Part shown: positions 55,301-64,000 of the stretch, piece by piece
Position numbering within the stretch: the stretch's first letter is position 1
Layout: every line of letters begins with the position of its first letter
Position numbers and translations under genes: made by a program
Notes under the pieces: model-generated
The model's database searches: none
Told to the model about the DNA's origin: nothing
The model's input: only the letters and a program-made list of their open reading frames with translations
NCBI GenBank assembly: GCA_028673005.1
Contig: CM054116.1
Coordinates: 94,384,707 to 94,448,706 of the forward strand
DNA: 64,000 nt
Source: Tanypteryx hageni
Taxonomy: Eukaryota; Arthropoda; Insecta; Odonata; Petaluridae
Reading direction: 5' to 3'

Positions 55301-57306
55301 TCTCAGCAGAATGAGGCAACAGGTGAAGCCAATGCCAAAGCAGCAGATAATGAAGATAATGGAAAAATAGCATCTTGCAAAAGTGCAGGAGCAGGCTGTG
55401 TTGAGAATCTTCCGCAGAATTTAACAGTGGGTGAAAAACAAGTACCTGATGGTTGTTCTGATGAGAAAGAACTTCCCCCTCCTTGTACAGATACATATTT
55501 CGTAGAGCCTATGCAGTGGATGCAACTTCAGGGAGGACAGCAAACATCATGCGGAAAACTATACTGCCCAAAATGCAACTCAAAACTTGGTTCTTTCAAC
55601 TGGGAATCTGGTCAGCAATTTGCCTTATTTTAAACATTAAAACCATTTTATAATAATAGTTTATTATGGTAAAATAATAGAAAACATCATTGCTATCAGT
55701 TAATCATTAATGAATAAGTACGAGAAGAAATCAGAATGTAAGCTTCCCTAATTTTTTATTGCAAGCGCAAGTGGATTACATCCAAGTGCACAGGTGGTAG
55801 ATATAGGCACTTCCATAGGCTATCTTTCCACATAGTCGCCATTCTTGTTCAGGTACTTGTCGATAAAAGTTTCAAAGCCATGGCAGTAGAATGATGTGTC
55901 CTGCTACAGTAATCATCGCCCGATCTCCTCTTGGATGGCCTGATCAGATGGGAAGCGTCACCCTCACAGATGACTTTTCAGACATGGGAAAACCTTTATA
56001 GTGTGTGTGTGTAAGAATGCTGATGTTACATGGTAATGCCGGCCCATACACTGCCCAAATCACAGTGGCCCTTTTGAACATTTGGCACTGGGAGACTTCA
56101 CCATTCCTATGGTCCAGACTTGGCACCCTATTCTATAATAATCCAAGAGGTTGATTTATCAAAAATATACACATACGACTTGGCACCGTCGGATTTCCAC
56201 CTTTTCCCACATTTGAAAAGGCATCTCTGTGAACGACGCTTCCCATTTGATCAGGCCATCCAAGAGGAGATCAGGCGATGGCTACTGCAGCAGGTCACAT
56301 TGTTCTACTGCCATGGCTTCGACACTTTGATCCACTGCTGCGACAAGTCCCTGAACAAGAATGGAGGCATTGTCAAAAAACAGCCTATGGCTGTGCCTAT
56401 ATCTATCACCTGTCCACTTGGATCTAACCCACTTTCAATAAAAAATTAAGGAAGCTTACTTTTTGATTTCCTCTCATGTAATATTCCAAATGTTAAACTT
56501 AATTAATTTAATTCTAGAGCAGTGGTTCTCAATCTTTCTGTGACTCCAAACTGACCACCAATAGGACCTCATGACCTGTACTTCTAATTGATTGAAAATA
56601 CAGTAGAGATAGGCTGCAAAGAAAGCAGTAAGTAGGCTCCTGCCAGTGGACAGTTATTGTATTGCTAATGCACTGCGAATTTGGTTGGCCTCTACCATGG
56701 CCATTTTTGAGAAAAGGTTAGAATTATATTCATGTTAGCGAGTGTGCAGAAGGAAATTTTTCTCTTGCTCTGGTATTCCCACTTTTAACCATGCATTTTT
56801 GCACATAGGTGCTAAAAAAGCTTCAAAAGGGTGTGACTTGCATTGGCTGTTAAGCATGTTCCATGACTGATAAAGGTTAGGCTGCTTTACATTAATAAAT
56901 AGATATAAACTGTCGGGAATATTTTCTTAAATGACCCTTCGCGACCCTACTACGGTCCTCCAATGAACCTGAATTTGGTTGTGATCTTAGGTTTGGAACC
57001 ACTGTTCTAGAGAATACATTTTATATTTTCTGATGACTAATAGTTGTAATGAGCGAGGAAGTCTAAAAGTTACTATCTCTGAGCATTATATTACTCTTAT
57101 TTTAACTGCATTGTTACTGTAATTAGACGGTGTTGCAGCAAATGATAAATTGAAATATTTTTTATTCTTGGGTGATAATTGAATTTCACGTATTTCTTAC
57201 AGGTTGCATGTGCCCATGTGGGGCAAAGGCTGCACCAGCATTCTATCTGGTGCCTTCCAAAGTAGAGCGAAGCAACGCAGTTCAGAATGTTCAGTTTACT
57301 GTTTGA
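52263..57306 (+). CDS. DUSP12: dual-specificity phosphatase 12 / YVH1-like, eight exons
   Basis: Eight exons join to 412 codons: 52263-52389, 52573-52704, 52802-52898, 53134-53220, 53829-53977, 54925-55024, 55168-55610 and 57203-57306. The Lys/Arg-rich N-terminus (KKKERGSSKKKRK) could be a nuclear signal. The phosphatase domain has the likely general acid Asp89 (VTDLPKEDLL) and the P-loop HCYFGVSRS at 118-126 with Cys119 and Arg125. The C-terminal YVH1 zinc region has C227KKC230, YFVEPMQWM, C364PKC367NSKLGSFNW and C380MCPCG. Family role: tyrosine/Ser-Thr phosphatase; yeast Yvh1 acts in 60S ribosome maturation through its zinc domain. Longer than human DUSP12 (340) because of a low-complexity insert at about 245-330. 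Intact and probably functional. AATAAA at 57332-57337. Confidence 0.93.
52573..52704 (+). CDS. DUSP12: DUSP12-like exon 2
   Basis: After ATTCACAG: GNLTAATDVDSL, HKITHILTVDSCP. Donor CAAG|GTCAGC. Confidence 0.9.
52802..52898 (+). CDS. DUSP12: DUSP12-like exon 3 (ends inside catalytic Cys codon)
   Basis: VTDLPKEDLLSHFEGAYKFI and KGVVLVH. The exon ends CACTG|GTAAGG, giving two bases of the catalytic Cys119 codon. Confidence 0.92.
53134..53220 (+). CDS. DUSP12: DUSP12-like exon 4 (P-loop)
   Basis: Begins T|TACTTTGGAGTATCTCGC after TTTTTATAG and completes C-YFGVSRSAT. Donor GAAAG|GTTTGA is weak but in frame. Confidence 0.9.
53829..53977 (+). CDS. DUSP12: DUSP12-like exon 5
   Basis: VKNCRRFVGPNRGFVAQL, LYEDMGWCIDRE, FRLFRLQ. 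Acceptor TTTTCATCCAG, donor AAAAAG|GTGAAG. A 135-codon minus-strand open frame over this exon is its shadow. Confidence 0.9.
54925..55024 (+). CDS. DUSP12: DUSP12-like exon 6
   Basis: AKILPQ... PEPIVYRCKKCR, with the first zinc Cys pair. Donor TGCAG|GTGAGT. Confidence 0.9.
55168..55610 (+). CDS. DUSP12: DUSP12-like exon 7
   Basis: From ACGAATTGTGG after CTTGCAG to GAATCTG|GTCAGC. Contains a Thr/Gln/Asp-rich insert, then YFVEPMQWMQLQGG and LYCPKCNSKLGSFNWES. Reading on past the donor would stop after QFALF and lose the last zinc ligands. Confidence 0.9.
55721..56478. mobile_element. fold-back mariner in DUSP12 intron 7
   Basis: TA at both borders (55719-55720, 56479-56480). The first roughly 240 bp are an inverted copy of the last roughly 280 bp, starting CGAGAAGAAATCAGAATG and ending in the complement. 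Each arm codes for the same mariner transposase C-terminus in opposite directions. Confidence 0.85.
56160..56449 (+). pseudogene. mariner transposase C-terminal fragment
   Basis: YDLAPSDFHLFPHLKRHLCE with the third catalytic Asp of the mariner DDD triad (APSD), then RFPFDQAIQEEIRRWLLQQV, FYCHGFDTLIHCCDKSLNKN. The first two catalytic residues are absent. The same C-terminus is repeated, inverted, at about 55740-55965. Confidence 0.8.
56520..57004. mobile_element. hAT-type MITE in DUSP12 intron 7
   Basis: Ends CAGTGGTTCTCAATC and TTGGAACCACTG, flanked by TTCTAGAG at 56512-56519 and 57005-57012. Non-coding. Confidence 0.92.
57203..57306 (+). CDS. DUSP12: DUSP12-like exon 8 (last)
   Basis: After ATTTCTTACAG: GCMCPCGAKAAPAFYLVPSK and VERSNAVQNVQFTV, stop TGA. 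The conserved Cys-Gly after the last zinc ligands fixes the frame. Confidence 0.9.
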
Positions 57307-57331
57307 CCTTGATAAAACATCACTTAAATTT

Positions 57332-57337
57332 AATAAA
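57332..57337 (+). terminator. candidate poly(A) signal of DUSP12-like gene
   Basis: AATAAA 26 bases after the stop codon. Confidence 0.5.
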
Positions 57338-59023
57338 GCTAAGAGCAGCTAAGCTATGCTCGTAGCAAGTTGTGTTTTACATATAAAAATGGACGGACCA
57401 TTATATAACAATATACAAAAGTTTTCCTTTTATATATTATATATAATATTTTTAAAAAGATATTTGGTATCAACTCCTTTTTAATCATTATTTATTGCTG
57501 CAAAAATTTTGTAAACTTTATGAATTATGATGAATCACATTTAAGTTTACAAAATTTTGTGTATGCTGACATAACCAGTTGAAAACTCAATCATAGAATC
57601 AATTATTTTTGTTAATCAAATAGTTTATAAAATAATTTATAGCCACCCACCATTTGAATGAAGCTAATTTATTCAATGTTAATGAAAAATGAGAATATGA
57701 TCAAAACAGAATTAAATTTGTGTATGGTGCATGCCTATAAATTATTAATGATGCTGTAAAGTGGCTTGCAATTTAAAGATACAAGCGGTCGAAGAAATAA
57801 ACAAATTTCTATAGATAAACATTGACAATCTTTGTGATCTCTGGGATTAATGTCAATGTAAAAATATTTATTATAATTTGTGTTAATGAAAAATAAGTTG
57901 CTGTTGTGTATCTACTCATAGAGCCCAGTTGGTAAAATAGTTATCTAACAGAACCTAGGTAATGTTAGATTATCTCTTTCTCTCTTAGAAACAAAAAATG
58001 TTGCCTTAATACCAATAACGTTTATATTAAGTAAGCAGTGTCAGTCTCATTTGAAAGAATCATTTAATCCAGCACATTCCCATTAATTTTTTATAAATTT
58101 CACAGTATAATATAGTGAGTGATTGTTTATTGCCATTCTAATGAATTAGGAGAAATCAAGAGATTCACTGGTGATATCTATTGATGATTTTACAGCTATA
58201 GTTTATGTTTGAACTACTCCCAATGCCATCATTGGGGTTGAGAAATAAGATCTCAGATATTGTTACATCAACAAAAGAAAATAACCTGATTGAATGCAGC
58301 CCAGAATGTGTAATAATAGTTATTTTATGTTGTTTTACAGACATATTATCCTTCTAAAATAATTACTACAATAATTATATAAATAATCAAAATCATTGGA
58401 AAATACATTAATGAACATTATTATTTATATTTGTTAATCTTTATGCAAATATGGTATTTAGTGTGCACACCAACAAGTCGTCTTTGGATAGAAATTGAGA
58501 GTTTTTTTTACTATGAGTTCAGATACCTCATCATAGCCATTTTCTCATTTCAAACTAGCTAGAAATATTTAATTTTAATTGTATGGTTTTTCATGAGGAA
58601 TGCAATTTTACTATATGCATGTCATAACTGGAAAACCCATGTTCCTTATATGTGTATGTAAACAAGCAGTATTTGTGCATGTGAATATTGTTATATGCAT
58701 GCAGTATTAATTGTTATGCAACAAAATGAATGTTTTTGAGGACTTGGAGTCTTTTTAGAATCTATATATTATGCTCTCTGCATATGTTAGAGAATTGAGC
58801 TTATACTGGGGAATATTTAAATATAAATCATCTGGTTTTATAAACCAAATTATTTAAGGGACTTTCAAATACAATAAGTGTGGCCTATGTGATATATGAT
58901 GTATGTTACCAATTATATTATTTTTTTACCAATTTTACGAGAAATGTAGATATTGGCATCAGTTTCGTCAATGATTTCTGATAAGTATTCATTTACTGTC
59001 AAAATTATTGTGCACAAAATATA
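57338..59023. other. intergenic, nothing recognised
   Basis: AT-rich sequence downstream of the phosphatase gene without supported features. Confidence 0.45.
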
Positions 59024-59025
59024 TA

Positions 59026-59890
59026 CAGGGTCTCCCAAAAGTCTGCACTCATTTGGAAAATGGCCATTATTTTCTTTAAGTCCAACAAACTCATCTCTAG
59101 TGTGTTTTATATATTTCAGGAAATATAATTTCCTAATGTCTGATCATGCCAATTCATTTCCTGGCATGTAAATTCGACGTTAGAAATGTGTTTGTTTAAC
59201 TTGAACATGTTCAATGTAGCATGACTGGAATTCCTGTCATGAGGGGTGCTATCCCGTGACTCATGACTGGAATTCCCGTCATTGTGCTACATCTGGTTCT
59301 AATGGTTCAGGTGGGAGACCGCCACATCTTAGCGTCCTTTCTTTTGCCTCTAGTCATCAATTTGGTTCCCACCTCCGTTTGGGTAATGTCAGTTTCACAG
59401 TTGGCGATTTTTTTCGTCGGATATACATCGGATTGTGTTGGTGGTTAATACTCACTCATAATCATGTAATCATATTAAATCATTTAATCATAATGTTTTA
59501 TTATGGGTTTGATCACTTTCTTCATTTTTATGGGTTTATTTATGTATTTATAAGAGAAACCAAATTCCGTTATAGTGAAAAAAAAATTTCCGGAAAAATA
59601 CCCAAAGTTTTCTGCAAAACTAGTGTTTTTGTTATTACTTTTTAATTGTTTATTAAACATTTAATATGTTTCTAAGCACTTATTTTTATTGTAGTATGAG
59701 GATAAATTGTCCTGAACATCCTACTTTTAAGAAATACTTAGAAAATTACGAATAATGTAACATAATCTAATGAAAAACATTGAGAATTCAATTCAGTCAC
59801 CCATGAGAAACTGAATTTTATGGCCATGTTGAAAGGGTTAAGAATATTTTGTCTATTTTCCCTATGAGGCCAGACTTCTGAGACATCCTG
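59026..59890. mobile_element. Tc1/mariner-like MITE
   Basis: Ends CAGGGTCTCCCAAAAGTCTG and, on the other strand, CAGGATGTCTCAGAAGTCTG, with TA at 59024-59025 and 59891-59892. No transposase of its own. A further element probably sits inside it. Confidence 0.75.
59200..59837. mobile_element. possible piggyBac-like element nested in the MITE
   Basis: TTAA at 59196-59199 and 59838-59841. The right end (complement) reads CCCTTTCAACATG, a typical piggyBac-like terminus; the left CTTGAACATG is a shortened match. The palindrome-like CATGACTGGAATTCC occurs twice near the left end, as in piggyBac subterminal repeats. Confidence 0.45.
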
Positions 59891-59892
59891 TA

Positions 59893-62800
59893 CATTACAT
59901 AAATAATAATTAATCTTTAAAATATAATATTTGGCATCTTTTGTACATTTCAAAATTAACCTATTTAAAAATATTTATCATATCTAGTTTAATGGTATTT
60001 CGTTTTCTATCATATTAAATGTATATAATCACTGTCTTGAAATCAATTACATACACAGGAGAAATAGTGTTCTTTTCTTATCATATTTATAGCTCAATAG
60101 TATATTTTTATATATAGTATGTTATTCAAATTATTGTTCTACTAAAAGAAGTTTATAAGCATTTCTGTAGAGGGTATTTATCCCTAAATAATTTTGTCAT
60201 GATTTGTGGCACTTCTGTTTCATGTTTCTCATTTCTTCACTTCAAATCGTCATCAATTTAAGTAATGCACAGTGAATATAATTCAATGTTAATATGCCCT
60301 TTGCTTTGATCTTGCTATTTTTTGTTTTTTAAGGAAAAAGCATGTGATTTATGTAGTTCAAATAATGTGTTTAACAATTAGAAGAATCATTAATGAAACT
60401 GATGGACTTGTATATACCCTTATAACCATTACTGTTTTATGGATAACTTAAGCTTTCTATTGGATGAATTAGTTTACAGGGAATCAAATAATGGTAGGTT
60501 TGTGTCATGAAGTTGATAGTGAGAAGTTACCATTTTTTTAGCGTTTCATTCATTAATTACTTGAAGTGATGATTGTCATGATTTCATAAAACCACTCTTT
60601 TTTTACAATCATTTTGAAATTTGCATGGTAGTAGGTATGAATCAGATAAACCATCTTTAGGTGAAGTTCAAGTGTTCAACAATATACATACAAATACCTA
60701 TAGAAATGAATGAAAGATTGTTTTATCATGGTAAGTGGGTGGTTTTGGTTAAATTTTCAGCCATGACAGACTTTTTCTCATTTGTTTCTGTAGTTCAGCC
60801 ATATAAATTTGTTAATAATACTTAGAAATTCAGTTTGAGTACTAACTTATATACCAGATATAGAGAACTATAAAGGATGTATTTGTCATGTCAGTCAAAA
60901 AGACCCGTAGCTGGCTTATGATTTTCTCTAAGGAATCAAATATTCAGAGCTTGTCATGGAATTTTTGAGACATTTTAAAATTTCATTTGCTTAAAAATAC
61001 TTTGTTTTTGCTTAATGTTTATGAAGCCAGTTAAAATATCTCTGCATAAATATCCATAATTTTTTGGATTTCCTTAGATAGAGTTTGTGTTGTCTTTTAG
61101 CCATAATTTTTCATTTAAATAACTATTATAGTTTTTATTCAAAGCTGAGTAGTGGTAGTTTTGACTTGGAATTTAGGTAGTAAAAACCTTTTAACATTTA
61201 TAATCTACCATTTAAGGTGCCACTTCATGAACATTTATTAATACTTGCAAATTTACAAAAATAACTTTGTAAGACCCACCATTTATTTTTCAGCGTGCAA
61301 CTGGCTTTTTGCATAGAGCATCTTTGGGTGACTAGTGACTTAATTTTTGAGACAAAAAATTAATTCAGTAGTCACCTAATGATGTTGGAACACAGCAAAA
61401 CCATGCTGTATATTAAAAGCAAACGGTGGCCTTGCAATGTTATTTTTCAACATTTTTAAGATCTTTAACATTTACCAAAATTCTGAGCTAACAGTCATTA
61501 ATGCGCTTCTTCAGTAATTTAGTGTTATCTCCAAAATTGATATTGATTTTTCTCGTTTCATTCATATTCATTGATATAACTATTTAATGCATGTGAAACT
61601 TATACCTTGTTCAACTTCTTTCACTAGTTCAAGCTTTATCTTGAGAATTTCACTGTATCTCACTGAAATATCTATTTATCAGCTTATACATTTAAGGAAT
61701 AACTTTTTGCATCTAATCTGAAGTAGCTTTTCAATGTCCAGTATTGGCAATATTAAATCATTTTTGAAATATGGAGTTTCAATAATATCATTGGTCGCTG
61801 CCAATATTTTTTTCTAATATTTAATCTCTGCAACTCTTCCACTAAATGTTATAAAGTGTCAGTGGTGATGGCAGTAGTCCAACATATGACAATACAAATA
61901 GAATAATGTGATTCTTTTCTACTTTCAAATGTCTAGGTATTTAAAGGAATGGTGACAGTAGCATTGCCATTGTGAATAATGTTTGTTACTAAACTATTGT
62001 GTTCAATAAACGTAAGTTGCAATGCTGTTATCTGCTGATGTATAAAGAGTTTAAAGAGAAATTTACAATTTTATGAAACAGCTACTGCATTTTAATATGT
62101 AGTTTTTTCTATTCTTGTCTTTAAAGATGCTTTGCTGCCTAGAAGTCATACTAATAAATAGTAATAGCTATTTTTGCTGAAAATCTTGAATGTTTAATCC
62201 TGTAATTGCATTTACATGAAAGAATGTTTTTAAAACTCAAAAATAAAACATTATGTTAAAGTGTTATTTTCTTGTCTTATTTCATAAATGATAATGATGG
62301 GATGTAAATTTTTTTGAAATGGGATTTACCAGAAAATATCAGTCAAATTGACACAATATGTCTCTGCAATTATTCTGTCAATTTAATTTTAGCCATTAAG
62401 TAAGTGATAATTGTCTATTGAATTCATATTGGTTGAATTTGCACAAAGTACTTTTTAATGGGAACGGAAATCAATCCTGTTAAAATATGTCATTGAGTCA
62501 CAGCGTTCAATCGTTTCTTTTTTATTTAATTTTATGTTCATGCCTAATTATAGTGTATAGTATACACCGTTGTACAAAAAAAGGATATCATCATCTTCGA
62601 ATGTTCACAAGTATTAATATTCTTGTAAAGCTTAGCTTTAAAGAGCAAATTTAGAGATACCTTATCATAAATTATTGCTATAAATTTAGATATGAAATTT
62701 TAAACATAAAGGGATCAGGAAGCATGACTAGTGGACAAATGACAGCTTTAAAATTATAAACCACTTAAAAGTTAATAGGAACAGTCAAAACAAATCAAGA

Positions 62801-62900
62801 AACAAAATTTACATTACTAATAACCTGAGAAAAGAACTACTATCAAACAAATGTATAGGTCGTGTCATAAATATAAAATCCGCAGCTTCAATGATTACAA
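59893..62900. other. intergenic and 3' UTR of the minus-strand gene, nothing else recognised
   Basis: AT-rich, without long open frames. Its right part is presumably the 3' UTR of the minus-strand exon; a minus-strand AATAAA lies at 62521-62526. Confidence 0.4.
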
Positions 62901-62925
62901 ATAACACATTCAGTTAAAACATCAA

Positions 62926-63302
62926 TCATATATGCGGAGTCTGATAGTGGTGATGAAGCTGGTGGTGAATCGCATATTCCGGCATTCTGAAATAGTGGTG
63001 CGATAAATTCTCGTGCACTTGGTGCCCCATCGGCCTCATCTGCTGGGTGTTCGTCAGTTGGTGGTGGTGTTGAAGATAGGTGTTTGAAGTTCGGTGAGGG
63101 AAGTGGGAACTTGATCTTGCCATTGGACATGTGCTTGTGTCATTGTAGCAGTCCACTTCTCCGGCACAATTTCCCTCCATTTCTTCTGATCTGAGCATCC
63201 CGTAGTTTTGCACCGGGAAGTTTGGCAGAGTTGTTTGGACGACGTCGTTTGCATTGGATGGAGGAGATGTTTGGTGGTTTGGGACTAACCCATTGTACGC
63301 TG
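62926..63302 (-). CDS. last exon of an unidentified His-rich protein
   Basis: On the minus strand a strong acceptor (TTGTCTCCTTCCACAG) precedes CA GCG TAC AAT, and the frame is open for 125 codons to the stop at 62926-62928. It reads AYNGLVPNHQTSPPSNAND, NFPVQNYGMLRSEEMEGN, YLQHHHQLTNTQQM and HHQLHHHYQTPHI. The Ser/Pro/Gln/His-rich composition resembles the C-terminal tails of developmental transcription factors, but no domain is visible and no family can be named. The GC content of the exon exceeds that of its flanks, which supports coding. The upstream exons lie beyond the right edge, or further right. Confidence 0.6.
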
Positions 63303-63351
63303 CTGTGGAAGGAGACAATTGGAAAACATTCGTTAACCCTGCATTTGCTTA

Positions 63352-63668
63352 AGGATGTAACTAGCCGCCCAACTTGGAGAGGGGGGAGCAGCATAAACTG
63401 TGGAGGGGAGAGAGCAGCATAACTGTCAAAATATTTTGGGGAGCAAACCAAAATAAAAATACTGCAATACTAATAATAATACGAAAACGATCATTTTAAC
63501 TAATTTTTACTACACTAGTCAAACGAAAGTTAATTTTTTTTAAGAACAAAAAAAATAAAATACTTCATTAATTCATATTTTTTATATAGTACTCAGCAAG
63601 AGGGGTCGAGGATTTATGATGAGGGGGTCAGGTCCTCCCAGGCTCCCCCTTAGTTACGTCCGTGCACT
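63352..63668. mobile_element. possible short inverted-repeat element
   Basis: GGATGTAACTAGCCGCCC at the left and, complemented, GGACGTAACTAAGGGGGAGC at the right form an imperfect inverted pair with G-rich inner flanks. The target duplication is unclear. Confidence 0.4.
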
Positions 63669-63889
63669 TGTGCATGCCTATTAGTGGAACCTACATAAAC
63701 CTTGGGGTCTGTGACGTTCAGTACCCCAAATTGTATTGCATGCATATGAAGTCAACGCGAGGAGATAGCTAAGGCCGACTCACTGCACTTTTACGGAACG
63801 CGAGATCTTTTGAAGGGTTGATTGTATTCTTTGCAGAAATGATTTGTTCTCCTTCGAGTAACTTTGAACCTTAACCCATATGGACTAGA

Positions 63890-64000
63890 GTGCTGCATGG
63901 GCCGGGTCTAGCCCACGGGCCGATCCTTTGGAATTCATTACGGGCCTGGGCCGGGCTTGAAAAATTGCTGGATATATCAACTTTCTTATAAAAATTTTCG
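63890..64000. mobile_element. possible hAT-like end cut by the window border
   Basis: GTGCTGCATGGGCCGGGTCT and further GGGCCGGGC motifs give an abrupt GC-rich block resembling known hAT-type termini. The other end is outside the window. Confidence 0.35.

Noticed and set aside
55266..55496. Minus-strand frame over the phosphatase exon 7
   Set aside because: Shadow of the coding insert on the plus strand, with no motif.
59256..59645. 129-codon plus-strand frame
   Set aside because: Low-complexity reading through a repeat, with no conserved motif.
63140..63451. Minus-strand 103-codon frame overlapping the His-rich exon
   Set aside because: It crosses the acceptor at 63303 and runs in another frame; the spliced frame is better supported.
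1..64000. CRISPR arrays, bacterial operons, rRNA genes or integrated viral genes
   Set aside because: No regular spacer-repeat pattern, no rRNA-like segment and no viral structural or polymerase reading frame was seen.

Overview
This window is AT-rich nuclear DNA from an arthropod, most likely an insect with a repeat-rich genome. The evidence is spliced genes with GT/AG introns, insect-type homologues, and many arthropod transposons: CR1/Jockey-like and RTE-like LINEs, Penelope-like elements, a tRNA-derived SINE, hAT, piggyBac-like, mariner and pogo/Tigger elements. No bacterial-type operon, rRNA array or CRISPR is visible. The order cannot be fixed from the sequence alone.

Host genes, left to right. 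(1) The last coding exon of an ecdysoneless (ECD/SGT1)-like gene, 35-265 (+). (2) A four-exon glycine N-acyltransferase-like gene (GNAT fold), 6344-30222 (+), 282 aa. (3) A tandem paralogue of it, 38857-46753 (+), 286 aa, with the same exon count and intron phases. (4) An eight-exon DUSP12/YVH1-type dual-specificity phosphatase, 52263-57306 (+), 412 aa, with the catalytic motif HCYFGVSRS and a C-terminal zinc-binding region. (5) The His-rich last exon of an unidentified gene on the minus strand, 62926-63302. The first four lie head to tail on the plus strand; nothing suggests that genes 1, 4 and 5 share a pathway, while genes 2 and 3 are plainly a local duplication.

Most of the rest is transposon debris, heaviest in intron 1 of the first acyltransferase gene (6446-22833) and between the two paralogues (30223-38856). 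All six larger fragments of the CR1/Jockey-like LINE family are on the minus strand, antisense to the host genes. One nest can be read layer by layer: a LINE (8210-14740) carries a SINE (8671-9035) and a piggyBac-like element (10221-13470), and the latter carries another LINE (about 10323-13255). Another LINE carries a hAT element (16562-16850) and a truncated RTE-like element (17261-18141). Several non-autonomous elements have exact target-site duplications.

The most unusual structures are Penelope-like insertions with inverted terminal copies, each containing a hammerhead-ribozyme-like motif: 27623-27895 (almost nothing but a 244-bp palindrome), 31469-32149 and about 48291-49850. A fold-back mariner sits in a phosphatase intron, and an intron of that gene splits the catalytic cysteine codon.
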